Below are positions 1-7,609 of a stretch of DNA of 18,410 nt, in pieces. The translations under genes were made by a program, and so were the position numbers. The DNA lies in NCBI GenBank assembly GCA_047626155.1, contig JBLHRR010000113.1:1-18410 (forward strand), read 5' to 3'. The stretch's first letter is position 1; each line of letters opens with the position of its first letter. Source of the DNA: CALGLS01 sp047626155. Its GTDB lineage: Bacteria > Bacteroidota > Bacteroidia > Chitinophagales > Saprospiraceae. The notes under the pieces were generated by a model, which was not told where the DNA came from, made no database searches, and was given only the letters and a program-made list of their open reading frames with translations.

Positions 1-72
1 GTTGTTGTTGAACAACTGTTGTATTGGGAAGATGCAGTGAGGTCGTTTTTTGGTGTACGGGAGTATGGATGA
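1..72 (+). CDS. C-terminal tail of an unidentified gene (partial at left edge)
   Basis: Frame 1 is open from the first base and ends at TGA 70-72. It gives a 23-residue tail, VVVEQLLYWEDAVRSFFGVR followed by EYG, whose mix of charged, aromatic and aliphatic residues looks like real protein. The gene body lies outside the window, so no family can be named. The composite repeat starts a few bases after the stop, as it does next to other gene ends here. The call rests on a short open frame only and could be chance. Confidence 0.35.
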   Translation, partial: VVVEQLLYWEDAVRSFFGVREYG

Positions 73-76
73 TTAG

Positions 77-290
77 TTGGAATTGGTTGATTCCTGCGCT
101 CCCTTCGTGAATACATAGGATGAAGTCCTACCTTCTCGTACATCGTCCTCTTAGGGCTGCGGGAAAATTTTGTGTTTCTTAGTGTTCTTCGCCTGTAGTG
201 CGGACAGGTTTGTGGTTCAAAAAAAGCGAGGAGCAAAGCTTTATTTAGTCCATCGTTGCGTCGTCGTTGCATCGTAGGGGTTCCGCCTCA
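77..290 (+). repeat. Composite intergenic repeat, copy 1 (modules D-E-C-B-A)
   Basis: This gene-free stretch contains all five modules of the dispersed repeat family in this window. Module D (ATTGGTTGATT, about 77-105) is followed by a small imperfect palindrome, module E (TAGGAtgaagTCCTA, about 117-131). Module C (TTTTGTGTTTCTTAGTGTTC, about 166-190), the A-rich module B (AAAAAAAGCGAGGAGCAAAG, about 219-238) and the GTTGCG/GTAGCG-rich module A (251-287) come next. Related copies lie near 2853, 10760, 13781 (reverse) and 14521. It lies just downstream of the lipoprotein gene on the - strand. No ORF is supported. Confidence 0.6.
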
Positions 291-320
291 CGCATTGCCA
301 TTGCCAGGTTCCACTAATTT

Positions 321-920
321 TCAATTGTCCATCATCTTGTTCAAAGTCACATAATGAATAGCCAAGACCATACGCCCCCGCTGATTCTCCAAACCAAATT
401 TTTCATATTCCAACAATACACTGGCAATCATAGATGGCGTAATATTACCAACTTGGTCAAATACGTCTATATATTGTTTAATCGCCTCATTTTCTTTGCC
501 AAAAGCCTTGAGGAAGTTCGCATACTGCCCACCATATTTCAATCCGAACTTAGCGGTTGTATCAGTTTGGATCTGGTTTCTATCCACCCAAATTGCATTA
601 TAGGTTACGGGACGTAAAGTGGTCATCATCTCCTTCTGTTCCTCCAAAGGTAAGCCCAGGTCCAATTCTCCAAAGCTTCCTTCAACGGATAAGGATTTAC
701 TGAAAGCCTTATAACAATCAATAGCCGTCCCTGGAGTTGTAGGTACCGTCTGGCAAGTTTTTTTCTCGAAAAAAGCCATTATAGTTTCCAAGTCATCAAT
801 TTGGAAATTGTTAAAATGTCTGGAAATCAACTCATCACTTCGTAAATAACCTTGACGAGGTGCATCCTCTGCACAACCAAAAAAGAATAATAAAAAAAGA
901 AAGAGCAGATATTTGTTCAT
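321..920 (-). CDS. Putative lipoprotein of unknown function (199 aa)
   Basis: The protein starts MNKYLLFLFLLFFFGCAEDA: a short charged n-region, a hydrophobic stretch, and a cysteine at residue 16 preceded by FFG, which fits a loose Bacteroidota lipobox. It is probably a lipid-anchored envelope protein; Ala-Glu-Asp after the Cys may favour surface export, but that is inference. The mature part is soluble and mostly helical, with two internal cysteines (near residues 56 and 69) that could form a disulfide. I recognise no family. The ATG at 918-920 is preceded by an AT-rich leader, and a copy of the dispersed TGGAATAAA motif lies about 20 bases upstream. It ends in the repeat-rich left-edge region with no clear terminator. 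Confidence 0.75.
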   Translation of the reverse strand: MNKYLLFLFLLFFFGCAEDAPRQGYLRSDELISRHFNNFQIDDLETIMAFFEKKTCQTVPTTPGTAIDCYKAFSKSLSVEGSFGELDLGLPLEEQKEMMTTLRPVTYNAIWVDRNQIQTDTTAKFGLKYGGQYANFLKAFGKENEAIKQYIDVFDQVGNITPSMIASVLLEYEKFGLENQRGRMVLAIHYVTLNKMMDN

Positions 921-933
921 GGATTAAATTTAA

Positions 934-961
934 TTTTTTTTGGAATAAACTCTAATATAAA
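934..961. repeat. Dispersed short motif, copy 1 (TGGAATAAACTCTAATATAA)
   Basis: This is one of three close same-strand copies of a roughly 20-base AT-rich motif; the others are at 4838-4862 and 12994-13018. A weaker inverted copy is at 8909-8925. Here it sits just upstream of the lipoprotein start codon, so it could be a promoter or regulator site, or only a short repeat. The 4838 copy lies at a gene 3' end, which argues against a simple promoter role. Confidence 0.4.
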
Positions 962-1018
962 GATGCGGCAAGCGGTAAATTAGTTGTGTCGTTTGTTTTG
1001 GTGAATAAGTTAGCAGAG

Positions 1019-1054
1019 CAACGTAGCGCCTTCGTAGCGTCGTAGCGGTTACCA
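1019..1054 (+). repeat. Module A of the intergenic repeat, solitary copy
   Basis: A GTAGCG-rich tract (ACGTAGCGCCTTCGTAGCGT, then CGTAGCGGTTACCAAAA) ends three bases before the acyl-CoA dehydrogenase stop codon. It matches the A modules at 251, 2999, 10394, 13781 (reverse), 14563 and 14641. It has an approximate 8- to 11-base internal period of G-T-A/T-G-C-G and is not self-complementary. Confidence 0.6.
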
Positions 1055-1057
1055 AAA

Positions 1058-2842
1058 CTAAAAACAATACTCTCCAGCCTCAATCAACTTACCAGCCACT
1101 CGTCTTCGAGCCGCCTTCTTATTAATACCTTCATAGGCCGTATAGGTATCCAAAATTTTCTGCAGATATTTCGCAGTATCATCAGTCGCCCATGAAGTAA
1201 TAACGCTTCGACCATTCGTCGCAAAACGTTCGGTCGCATCATCGAGGAATACTTGAACAATATCTTTCTGTAGTGCGGCGAAATTAACATCCAAACCGTC
1301 TGTATTTTTCTCCACTCGGAGTAAGACAGATTCAGCCAGATAAATGTCCCCCATCATATCGGACAAATTCATCAAAATTTCTTGTTCTGTTGCCAGCGTA
1401 GTTTGGAACTGTTGGACCGTTGCACCAGTGATCAATAAAAATGCCTTTTTAAGTGAGGCAATCATTTTATGCTCCCGAGAGAAGGGGCCCTCTTTTTCAA
1501 CAATAGTATTACTACCCGAATTCCATTCCTCTGTTGCGGTTCCAACTGCAGAAAGCAAATCAATATGTCCTTTCAATCCGCGTTTCAATAACATATCCAT
1601 CGAAAGCATTCTGTTGATTTCATTGGTGCCTTCAAATATCCTGTTGATACGTGCATCTCGGTAAGCGGAAGCCATCGGTGCTTCTTCAGAATACCCCATG
1701 CCACCAAAAACCTGCAAACCTTCGTCCACTACATAATCGAGGCATTCACTACTATGTACTTTCATCAAGGCACACTCAATTGCGAATTCCTCCGCCGCTC
1801 CAAGTAAAGCCTTGTTCATATCCATGCCTTTTTCCAGAAGCGCAAGTTTGGTATCTCTAATGTCAGCCGCTGCTCTGTAGTTGGCTGATTCATTGACAAA
1901 AATACGGATGGCTTGCTCCGCCATTTTATGTTGGATGGCTCCAAATTCAGAAATGGACTTCCCAAATTGGATTCGATCCTTCGCATATTTTATAGTGTAG
2001 GTAGAGGCTATTTTGGAAGCCCCAAAAACACCAGCGGCCAGTTTGATTCTCCCAATGTTTAAAATATTAAATGCAATTTTATGTCCCTTGCCTATTTCTC
2101 CTAACAAGTTATTTACGGGAACTTTTACATTCTCAAAAAAGACCTGTCGTGTAGAAGAACCTTTGATGCCCAGTTTCTTTTCTTCTGCCCCCAGGCTAAA
2201 TCCTTTCCAGTCTTTTTCCACAAGGAAGCCAGTAAAATGCTCGCCATCTATTTTTGCAAAAACGGTGAAAATATCTGCAAAGCCAGCGTTCGTGATCCAC
2301 ATTTTCTGACCATTGAGAATGTAGTGTTTTCCATCGGCAGAAAGCACCGCTGTCGATTTTGCTGCCAAGGCATCAGAACCAGAACCCGGCTCCGTCAGAC
2401 AATAAGCCGCACATTTTGTACCTGCTACCAAATCCGTTAAATATTTTTCCTTCTGTTCCTCCGTTCCAAAATAGAGTAGGGGAAGCATTCCAATACCAGT
2501 GTTTGCTCCAAAAGAAAGAGACATAGATTTTGAAGCGCCCATCAATTCTGACAATAACAAACTAGTTACAAAATCCATTTCAGAACCGCCATATTTCTCC
2601 GGAAAGGTAATGCCCATAATACCAATGTCGCCCATTTCCCGCATCAGCTTTTTAGTAAGCTCAATGTCTAGCCCTTCCAGTTGTTCATCATTAGGTGTAA
2701 TTCTATTTTTGATAAAATCATTGACCATGTCTTTAACCATGAGTACTTCTTCTGAGAAATCCTCCGGTGTGAAAACGTCTTGAGGACTACTTTCCGTGAT
2801 TAAAAATTCGCCGCCTTTGATGGTTGATGTTTGAGTTGACAT
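1058..2842 (-). CDS. Acyl-CoA dehydrogenase, long/very-long-chain type (594 aa)
   Basis: This flavoenzyme catalyses the first step of fatty-acid beta-oxidation, forming trans-2-enoyl-CoA and passing electrons to an electron-transfer flavoprotein. The acyl-CoA dehydrogenase N-terminal, middle and C-terminal domains fill residues of about 30-425. Family motifs are CLTEPGSGSD (148-157), WITNAG (182-187), QVFGGMGY (377-384) and RIFEGTNEINR (401-411), in which Glu404 is the expected catalytic base. At 594 residues it is longer than the usual 380 or so. The extra C-terminal helical region of about 170 residues is like VLCAD/ACAD9-type enzymes, which suggests long acyl chains. Start ATG 2840-2842 follows an A-rich leader typical of the phylum. 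It stands alone, with repeats on both sides and no beta-oxidation partner nearby. Confidence 0.95.
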   Translation of the reverse strand: MSTQTSTIKGGEFLITESSPQDVFTPEDFSEEVLMVKDMVNDFIKNRITPNDEQLEGLDIELTKKLMREMGDIGIMGITFPEKYGGSEMDFVTSLLLSELMGASKSMSLSFGANTGIGMLPLLYFGTEEQKEKYLTDLVAGTKCAAYCLTEPGSGSDALAAKSTAVLSADGKHYILNGQKMWITNAGFADIFTVFAKIDGEHFTGFLVEKDWKGFSLGAEEKKLGIKGSSTRQVFFENVKVPVNNLLGEIGKGHKIAFNILNIGRIKLAAGVFGASKIASTYTIKYAKDRIQFGKSISEFGAIQHKMAEQAIRIFVNESANYRAAADIRDTKLALLEKGMDMNKALLGAAEEFAIECALMKVHSSECLDYVVDEGLQVFGGMGYSEEAPMASAYRDARINRIFEGTNEINRMLSMDMLLKRGLKGHIDLLSAVGTATEEWNSGSNTIVEKEGPFSREHKMIASLKKAFLLITGATVQQFQTTLATEQEILMNLSDMMGDIYLAESVLLRVEKNTDGLDVNFAALQKDIVQVFLDDATERFATNGRSVITSWATDDTAKYLQKILDTYTAYEGINKKAARRRVAGKLIEAGEYCF

Positions 2843-2852
2843 ATTTTTTAGT

Positions 2853-3033
2853 GTATTGGTGAATGGTTGATTCGTTAATTGGTGCGCATTACTCGCGTGA
2901 AAAACTTTGTGTTTCCTCGTGCCCTTCGTGGTTGAATAAAAACGTCGAGCGAAGCGAGAAGGAAAGTACAGGTAATTGCTATATCCTTAGATCTCCTGTT
3001 GCGTTTTCGTGGCGCCGTTGCGGTTAGCCCCTT
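2853..3033 (+). repeat. Composite intergenic repeat, copy 2 (modules D-C-B-A)
   Basis: It fills the spacer between the divergent acyl-CoA dehydrogenase and symporter genes. Module D is ATTGGTGAATGGTTGATTCG (about 2855-2874) with a second ATTGGTGCGC. Module C is AAAACTTTGTGTTTCCTCGT (from about 2901), continuing GCCCTTCGTGG. Module B is AACGTCGAGCGAAGCGAGAA (2941-2960). Module A is GTTGCGTTTTCGTGGCGCCG followed by TTGCGGTTAGCC (about 2999-3028). The order matches copy 1, but the palindromic module E is absent. Confidence 0.6.
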
Positions 3034-3101
3034 CCTATGCAGCAATAATAGCAATTTTTCTCACACAAACTTAACCCACCACCAAATATTATAGCCATTC
3101 T

Positions 3102-3132
3102 TTTGAAAAACAGAAATAAGGTAATACCTTAA
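3102..3132 (+). promoter_or_regulatory. Predicted promoter with palindromic operator-like overlap for the symporter gene
   Basis: TTTG at 3102-3105 and TACCTTAA at 3125-3132 are 19 bases apart, close to the Bacteroidota pattern TTTG-N19-TAnnTTTG. A perfect 7+1+7 inverted repeat, TAAGGTAATACCTTA (3117-3131), overlaps the -7 element, so a dimeric repressor binding there would block transcription. Transcription would start near 3138, giving a leader of about 70 nt. The promoter match and palindrome are visible; the regulation is inference. Confidence 0.4.
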
Positions 3133-3211
3133 CCGACCTTAATTCAAAACAGGACAGGTGATAGAGGGAGAACAATCGTGTCACCACATTTTAGAAACAA
3201 CCAACTTTAAT

Positions 3212-4813
3212 ATGAAACAACGCATACTCTTATTTTTTATGATGGCTATGATGCCTCTTTTTTCTTTTGCGCAGGATGCAGCAGAAATGGGGATCGATGA
3301 AAGAATCAATCAGTGGTTCAAACCTTACTCTGATTGGATCGAGGGCAAAGTCTTTTTTCAAATTGGAGGAGTTCCATTCGTATTGGTACTGTTAGTGGTA
3401 AGTGCTTTGTTCTTTACACTCTATTTTGGCTTTATTAATATCCGAAAATTCGGAATGGCCATCAACGTAGTACGAGGTAAATATGACGAAATTGATCATC
3501 ATTCTGTAGATGAAAACACCAACGTAAATGTGGTTGATGGAGACATCGTAGATACGATTGGAGATGAATCAAAAGAGGGAGAAGTTACTCACTTCCAGGC
3601 CTTGACTACGGCCGTTTCTGGAACGGTTGGAAACGGAAACATAGCAGGAGTGGCTCTTGCCATTGCCTTGGGTGGTCCTGGAGCAACTTTCTGGATGATT
3701 ATCTGTGGATTGCTCGGTATGTCTACCAAATTCGTAGAATGTACTTTAGGCGTTCAATATAGAGATATCGGCCCTGATGGGACGGTTTATGGAGGTCCAA
3801 TGTATTACCTATCAAAAGGATTGAGAGAAAGAGGTTTTGAAAAACTCGGTAAAGTCTTAGCTGTTTTCTTTGCTATTTTCTGTATCGGTGGTTCTTTTGG
3901 TGGTGGTAATGCTGCTCAATCAAATCAAGCGACTATTGTATTAAAGGAGTTGCTCGGACTGGATAGTTCCAGTGCAGGTTTTATCATCGGGATCGTTCTT
4001 GCTATACTTGTAGCAATTATCATAATTGGAGGTATTAAAAGAATTGCTTCTGTAACGGAAAAAATTGTTCCTTTCATGGCAGGTCTTTATATGTTGGCTT
4101 GTCTATATATCATTCTAACCAACTTTACTTTGATTGATGATGCCTTTATGCAAATTTTCAACGAAGCTTTCACACCAAGAGCAGGTGTCGGTGCAGTGAT
4201 TGGTGTTTTATTAATCGGTTTCAAAAGAGCCGCCTTCTCTAATGAAGCAGGAGCAGGTTCTGCTTCTATCGCTCACTCCGCTGTAAAAACAAAATACTCT
4301 GCCTCTGAAGGATTGGTTGCACTACTAGAGCCTTTCATTGATACGGTTGTGATCTGTACAATGACGGCCTTAGTTATCATTATCTTTAACAATGGTGGCG
4401 CTTTCGAATATGGTGGTGTTGATGGTGTAGTAATGATTGATGGGTTGCCATACGAAGGAGCTGGAATTACCTCAAAAGCATTTGCAGCATATATTCCTTT
4501 CTCCAATGTTTTCCTAACGGTTGCAGTTGTACTTTTCGCAGTATCAACGATGATCTCTTGGTCTTACTACGGTTTGCAATCTTGGAAATTTTTATTCGGA
4601 AGAGGGAAAGCAGCAGACCTTTTGTACAAGTTGTTATTCTGTGTTTTTGTAGTAATCGGTGCTTCCGCAAATATGAAGTCAATCTGGGATTTTTCAGATG
4701 CAATGATCTTCGCAATGGTGTTCCCGAATATGATCGGTTTGTTTATCTTATTCCCAGTTGTGAAAAAGGAATTGAATAGATACCTAGAGGCGATTGAAAA
4801 GATGAAGGCGTAA
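3212..4813 (+). CDS. AGCS-family sodium:amino-acid symporter (533 aa)
   Basis: This inner-membrane carrier couples Na+ entry to uptake of alanine, glycine or related amino acids. Family signatures, numbered from the chosen start, are GTVGNGNIAG (137-146), GPDGTVYGGPMYYL (187-200) and FSNEAGAGSA (342-351), among many hydrophobic segments. The frame is open from a GTG at 3158, but the ATG at 3212 is preferred because the protein then begins MKQRILLFFMMAMMPLFSFA, a clear signal peptide with likely cleavage before Gln-Asp. Such a peptide is common in Bacteroidota AGCS proteins. A hydrophilic acidic loop (about residues 90-125) separates the first transmembrane helix from the core. The gene has its own promoter and a strong terminator, so it looks monocistronic. 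Exact substrate unknown. Confidence 0.94.
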   Translation: MKQRILLFFMMAMMPLFSFAQDAAEMGIDERINQWFKPYSDWIEGKVFFQIGGVPFVLVLLVVSALFFTLYFGFINIRKFGMAINVVRGKYDEIDHHSVDENTNVNVVDGDIVDTIGDESKEGEVTHFQALTTAVSGTVGNGNIAGVALAIALGGPGATFWMIICGLLGMSTKFVECTLGVQYRDIGPDGTVYGGPMYYLSKGLRERGFEKLGKVLAVFFAIFCIGGSFGGGNAAQSNQATIVLKELLGLDSSSAGFIIGIVLAILVAIIIIGGIKRIASVTEKIVPFMAGLYMLACLYIILTNFTLIDDAFMQIFNEAFTPRAGVGAVIGVLLIGFKRAAFSNEAGAGSASIAHSAVKTKYSASEGLVALLEPFIDTVVICTMTALVIIIFNNGGAFEYGGVDGVVMIDGLPYEGAGITSKAFAAYIPFSNVFLTVAVVLFAVSTMISWSYYGLQSWKFLFGRGKAADLLYKLLFCVFVVIGASANMKSIWDFSDAMIFAMVFPNMIGLFILFPVVKKELNRYLEAIEKMKA

Positions 4814-4837
4814 TAAAGAATATTTCTAATACAAACT

Positions 4838-4862
4838 ATTTTGGAATAAAGTCTAATATGAA
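4838..4862. repeat. Dispersed short motif, copy 2 (TGGAATAAAGTCTAATATG)
   Basis: It lies between the symporter stop codon and its terminator hairpin. It matches copies at 934 and 12994 in the same orientation, with at most a few differences. At a 3' end it cannot drive the + strand gene. On the - strand no start codon follows closely. Confidence 0.4.
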
Positions 4863-4898
4863 TAGCTAGAGATGAAAGTCTCTGGCTATTCTTGTTTA
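4860..4898 (+). terminator. Rho-independent terminator of the symporter gene
   Basis: AATAGCTAGAGA (4861-4872) pairs with TCTCTGGCTATT (4879-4890) through 12 positions including one G-U pair, with a TGAAAG loop. A short T-rich tail (CTTGTTT) follows. It lies 47 bases after the symporter stop codon. Confidence 0.75.
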
Positions 4899-5234
4899 GA
4901 CCTCATCCGCTTTCGCAAAAACCGCACTAAGCGCCAGCCAAGAAGACCGTTTCCTTCGATCCTTCCAACCTCCTCGCCATCATTGTCCCAATTTGGAGAT
5001 CCAATTTTTGTAATGGGTAATGGCTACATTTCCATCTGGCAAAATGGCCACCTTGACTCCATCGACCACCTTAAATCTGAGCGCCATGTTGGAGCGTGTT
5101 TAACCCATCAATGCAGCCATAAATACATTCAACTGGGGCTAAAGCAATTGGTGTTTTATGATCGAGCATTTGACCAGAACCTCAGCTCTTAGTCCGCGCA
5201 TATTAAGGGAATTGATTTGCGTTTCCGCTGAAAT
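4892..5234 (-). other. Gene-free stretch, possibly a decayed coding remnant
   Basis: No intact gene is supported. On the - strand a short frame starting MALRFKVVDGVKVAILPDGN ends at a stop near 4980, and the neighbouring frame then continues NWDNDGEEVGRIEGNGLLGW and onward with protein-like composition. More stops lie upstream of the first piece. This pattern suggests an old coding sequence broken by frameshifts and nonsense changes, but I cannot name a parent family. The open frame on the other strand (4872-5192) overlaps the terminator and has no recognisable features. Confidence 0.25.
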
Positions 5235-5266
5235 CAAAAAAGCCCGTTCTAAATTAGAACAGGCTT
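5235..5266 (-). terminator. Terminator of the histidine kinase gene
   Basis: On the - strand AAGCCTGTTCTAA pairs with TTAGAACGGGCTT around a very small loop, with one internal mismatch, and is followed by T6. It sits 24 bases after the kinase stop codon. The other strand has a less perfect T-rich tail (TTCTTTGTATTT), so some bidirectional action is possible. Confidence 0.8.
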
Positions 5267-5289
5267 CTTTGTATTTCTTATTGATCGTT

Positions 5290-7125
5290 TTACGCTTCAA
5301 CTCCCCCACTTAGAACCCCACTTAGAACCCCGTACAGTTCTTCCGGTTTAAACGGTTTTGTAACATACTCATTCATCCCAAGTTCCATAGCCTTTTCTCT
5401 AAAGTCAGAAACGGCGGAAGCCGATAGCGCAATAATAGGCAATTGTGAAATTCGTTCCTCTTTCGAATCTCTAATGGCAGCGGTTGCCTCATATCCATCA
5501 AGGACAGGCATGTCTAAATCCATTAAGACCAATTCGTAATTGTTTTGTTGTATTTTGTCTAATGCGATCTGTCCATTCTCAGCAACATCAACTCTTAGTC
5601 CCCACTTTTTTAGAAACTTCATGGCCACCATAACATTGATTTTATTGTCTTCGACCAATAGAATGTGGTTGCCATCAAACTGTAGATCAGAAGCAATGGG
5701 CAGGGTAGGGTCGATGTCCTTTTTGGTCGATTTCTGTTCTCCGATAGGCATTACCAAGTCAAAAAAGAAGGTAGAGCCTTCACCTAACTCACTTTCCAAT
5801 TGGATCGTACTATCCTGCAATTCGAGCATACGCTTAGTGATGGATAGCCCTAGCCCCGTACCACCAAACTTTCGGGTAGTAGCGGAATCTGCTTGAGAGA
5901 AACTTTGGAAAATAGTATCAAATTTATCGGCTGGAATTCCTATCCCGGTATCTTTTATAGCAAAGCGAATGTTTGCCATATTGTCATCTATATCCAATAG
6001 ACTTAGGTTAATTGATACTTTACCTTTGTCAGTAAACTTAATAGCGTTGCCCGCCAAGTTGGTGATGATTTGGCTAAGTCTAACCGAGTCATTCACAATG
6101 TATTCCGGTACATCCGATGCAATGTTTACCTCTAGAGGGAGGTTCTTTTTCTCTGACTGTACCCTCAAGGTGTTACTTATATTATGCATGAGTTGGTGTA
6201 AATTGAAACTTATTTTCTCAAAATGAATTTCACCAGCCTCTAATTTGGAATAGTCTAAAACATCATTTATCAAAGCAAGTAAGAGGTCTGCAGAAAACTT
6301 GAGCGTTTTCAAATTCTCTTTTTGATCTTCCCGTGGTTTTTCATCGAGCATAATATTGGTCAAACCAATAACCGCGTTCATCGGAGTTCGAATTTCATGG
6401 CTCATTGTCGAGAGGAATTTGGCTTTTATCTCTGCTTTCTCTTCGGCAAGTTCTTTTTCTTTAATCAAATGCAAAACGCGTTGCATGTAATTTCTTATGG
6501 TGTAAATGAAAAGCAGGACGACCAGGCAAGACATCAAAGTGTTTTGAAGTAAGCCCTTAAAGGCCACCGACCTGAACTCACGAAAAGGGCTATCTGCCTG
6601 AAGTACTGCTATTGTTTCTCCTCTGCTGTTTTTAATGGGTGTAAAAGCAGAAAGCCATTGTCCTCTTTTCGTTTGATAACGACCAATTTCCCCCCCAACA
6701 ATATAATTTCGTTCTAGGTCTGCCGGGAAATCCTCATAAGCTTGTCCATAAATAGCACCTTCAGAGGAACTAACTCCAAAGCTAAACTGCTTTTGCTGCT
6801 TATCAAAAGTCAATAAATAAATAGGACTCGCTAATCCGGTATATTCATAGACCTCTTTCAATAAATTATGAAATTCCAGATATAAGGGGTCTTTAATATC
6901 AATTTTTTCCTTGCCTTGGTTTTTACGGATCAGCTTTTCATAGGCGTCACCATCCAATTGTAAAGACAATGTTTTGACAATAGCAGACAATTGATTTAGT
7001 TTATCTTCTTGTTTGAACTTAAGATGATGGTAGTACGAGGTGTATATAAAATAAGCAGAAAGGAATAATAAGCTACCAATGGTAACATAACTCATTCTTT
7101 TAGTTAAGTTATTCTCTGATTTCAA
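5290..7125 (-). CDS. Membrane hybrid sensor histidine kinase with receiver domain (611 aa)
   Basis: This is a two-component sensor that autophosphorylates on His and passes the phosphate to its own receiver Asp. Transmembrane helices at about 13-33 and 193-210 enclose a periplasmic sensor of about 160 residues, of unknown ligand. A linker coiled coil (about 215-235) leads to the HisKA domain with FLSTMSHEIRTPMN (His243). The ATPase domain has an N box (352-365), DTGIGI (392-397) and GGTGLGL (421-427). The receiver domain (about 485-605) has acidic Glu492/Asp493, phospho-acceptor Asp536 in LMDLDMP, Ser568 and Lys590 in VTKPF, so it looks catalytically intact. No output domain or adjacent regulator is present, so a phosphotransfer protein or regulator elsewhere is expected. 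The last residues show a four-residue duplication (see finding). Confidence 0.95.
   Translation of the reverse strand: MKSENNLTKRMSYVTIGSLLFLSAYFIYTSYYHHLKFKQEDKLNQLSAIVKTLSLQLDGDAYEKLIRKNQGKEKIDIKDPLYLEFHNLLKEVYEYTGLASPIYLLTFDKQQKQFSFGVSSSEGAIYGQAYEDFPADLERNYIVGGEIGRYQTKRGQWLSAFTPIKNSRGETIAVLQADSPFREFRSVAFKGLLQNTLMSCLVVLLFIYTIRNYMQRVLHLIKEKELAEEKAEIKAKFLSTMSHEIRTPMNAVIGLTNIMLDEKPREDQKENLKTLKFSADLLLALINDVLDYSKLEAGEIHFEKISFNLHQLMHNISNTLRVQSEKKNLPLEVNIASDVPEYIVNDSVRLSQIITNLAGNAIKFTDKGKVSINLSLLDIDDNMANIRFAIKDTGIGIPADKFDTIFQSFSQADSATTRKFGGTGLGLSITKRMLELQDSTIQLESELGEGSTFFFDLVMPIGEQKSTKKDIDPTLPIASDLQFDGNHILLVEDNKINVMVAMKFLKKWGLRVDVAENGQIALDKIQQNNYELVLMDLDMPVLDGYEATAAIRDSKEERISQLPIIALSASAVSDFREKAMELGMNEYVTKPFKPEELYGVLSGVLSGGVEA
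5304..5327. repeat. 12-bp perfect tandem duplication at the kinase 3' end
   Basis: CCCCACTTAGAA occurs twice in direct succession (5304-5315 and 5316-5327). Because the unit is a multiple of three the frame is kept, and the protein tail reads VLSGVLSGGVEA. It probably arose by replication slippage. Confidence 0.85.
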
Positions 7126-7144
7126 AGGAATTTAGTTTATCAGA

Positions 7145-7175
7145 CAAAGGAATCCTAATTAGCTTGAAGAGGCAA
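7145..7175 (-). promoter_or_regulatory. Predicted promoter of the histidine kinase gene
   Basis: On the - strand, TTG (7175-7173) and TTCCTTTG (7152-7145) are 20 bases apart, one mismatch from the TTG-N20-TAnnTTTG pattern. Transcription would start near 7139, giving a leader of about 14 nt before the ATG at 7125. Confidence 0.4.
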
Positions 7176-7248
7176 TCAATTTGATATCTTCAGGAAACTT
7201 TAATCTGGGATTATAGAAACGTACTGACTTGTTGGGTATAATAACAAT

Positions 7249-7383
7249 ATGCGGATTTTATGCCAAGCTCCACTACATTATTATGTAGATTATTCCTTTA
7301 GTGACGTTGATTATGTAATTTTCATAGCGCTGAAATCCATGAAATTAGGTGCCAAAACCTATCCGCTACGTGACATCGAATAA
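7249..7383 (+). CDS. Possible small protein (44 aa)
   Basis: The frame runs ATG 7249-7251 to TAA 7381-7383. The product starts MRILCQAPLHYYVDYSFSDV, is aromatic-rich with one cysteine, and ends in charged residues. It has a short AT-rich leader and no signal peptide or transmembrane helix. I do not recognise it. It is short enough to be chance, and protein-like composition is the only support. Confidence 0.2.
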   Translation: MRILCQAPLHYYVDYSFSDVDYVIFIALKSMKLGAKTYPLRDIE

Positions 7384-7609
7384 TCAATTCCAGGGCCTTT
7401 TAGCTGTATTACTATTGTTGAAATTATGTGAACTTATTGTTTGGCACGTTGTCCAGAACAATTGCCTTTGAAGTAAATCAAAAATAAAGTTGATAAAAAA
7501 GGGAACTTGTAGGGACTGTGCATTGTTCGTTTGGCGTATAAAGTTTTGTCGATATGCCTATCTGCGAAATTAATAATCAGTATATTTAACGACATTAAAT
7601 CTTATTATC

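Larger units (their letters stand above)
7126..7609. other. 484-base spacer between kinase and YkuK-like gene
   Basis: Apart from the kinase promoter this spacer holds one short ORF (7249-7383, listed separately) and a possible + strand promoter for the YkuK-like gene. That promoter would be TTG 7441-7443, 19 bases, TGCCTTTG 7463-7470. No repeat modules, hairpin terminators or RNA genes were seen. Confidence 0.35.

Noticed and set aside
3158..3211. GTG start 54 bases upstream for the symporter
   Set aside because: It would put 18 polar residues before a clear signal peptide. The ATG at 3212 gives a normal signal sequence.
4872..5192. 106-residue + strand open frame after the symporter
   Set aside because: It begins inside the terminator hairpin and shows no recognisable family pattern or start context.
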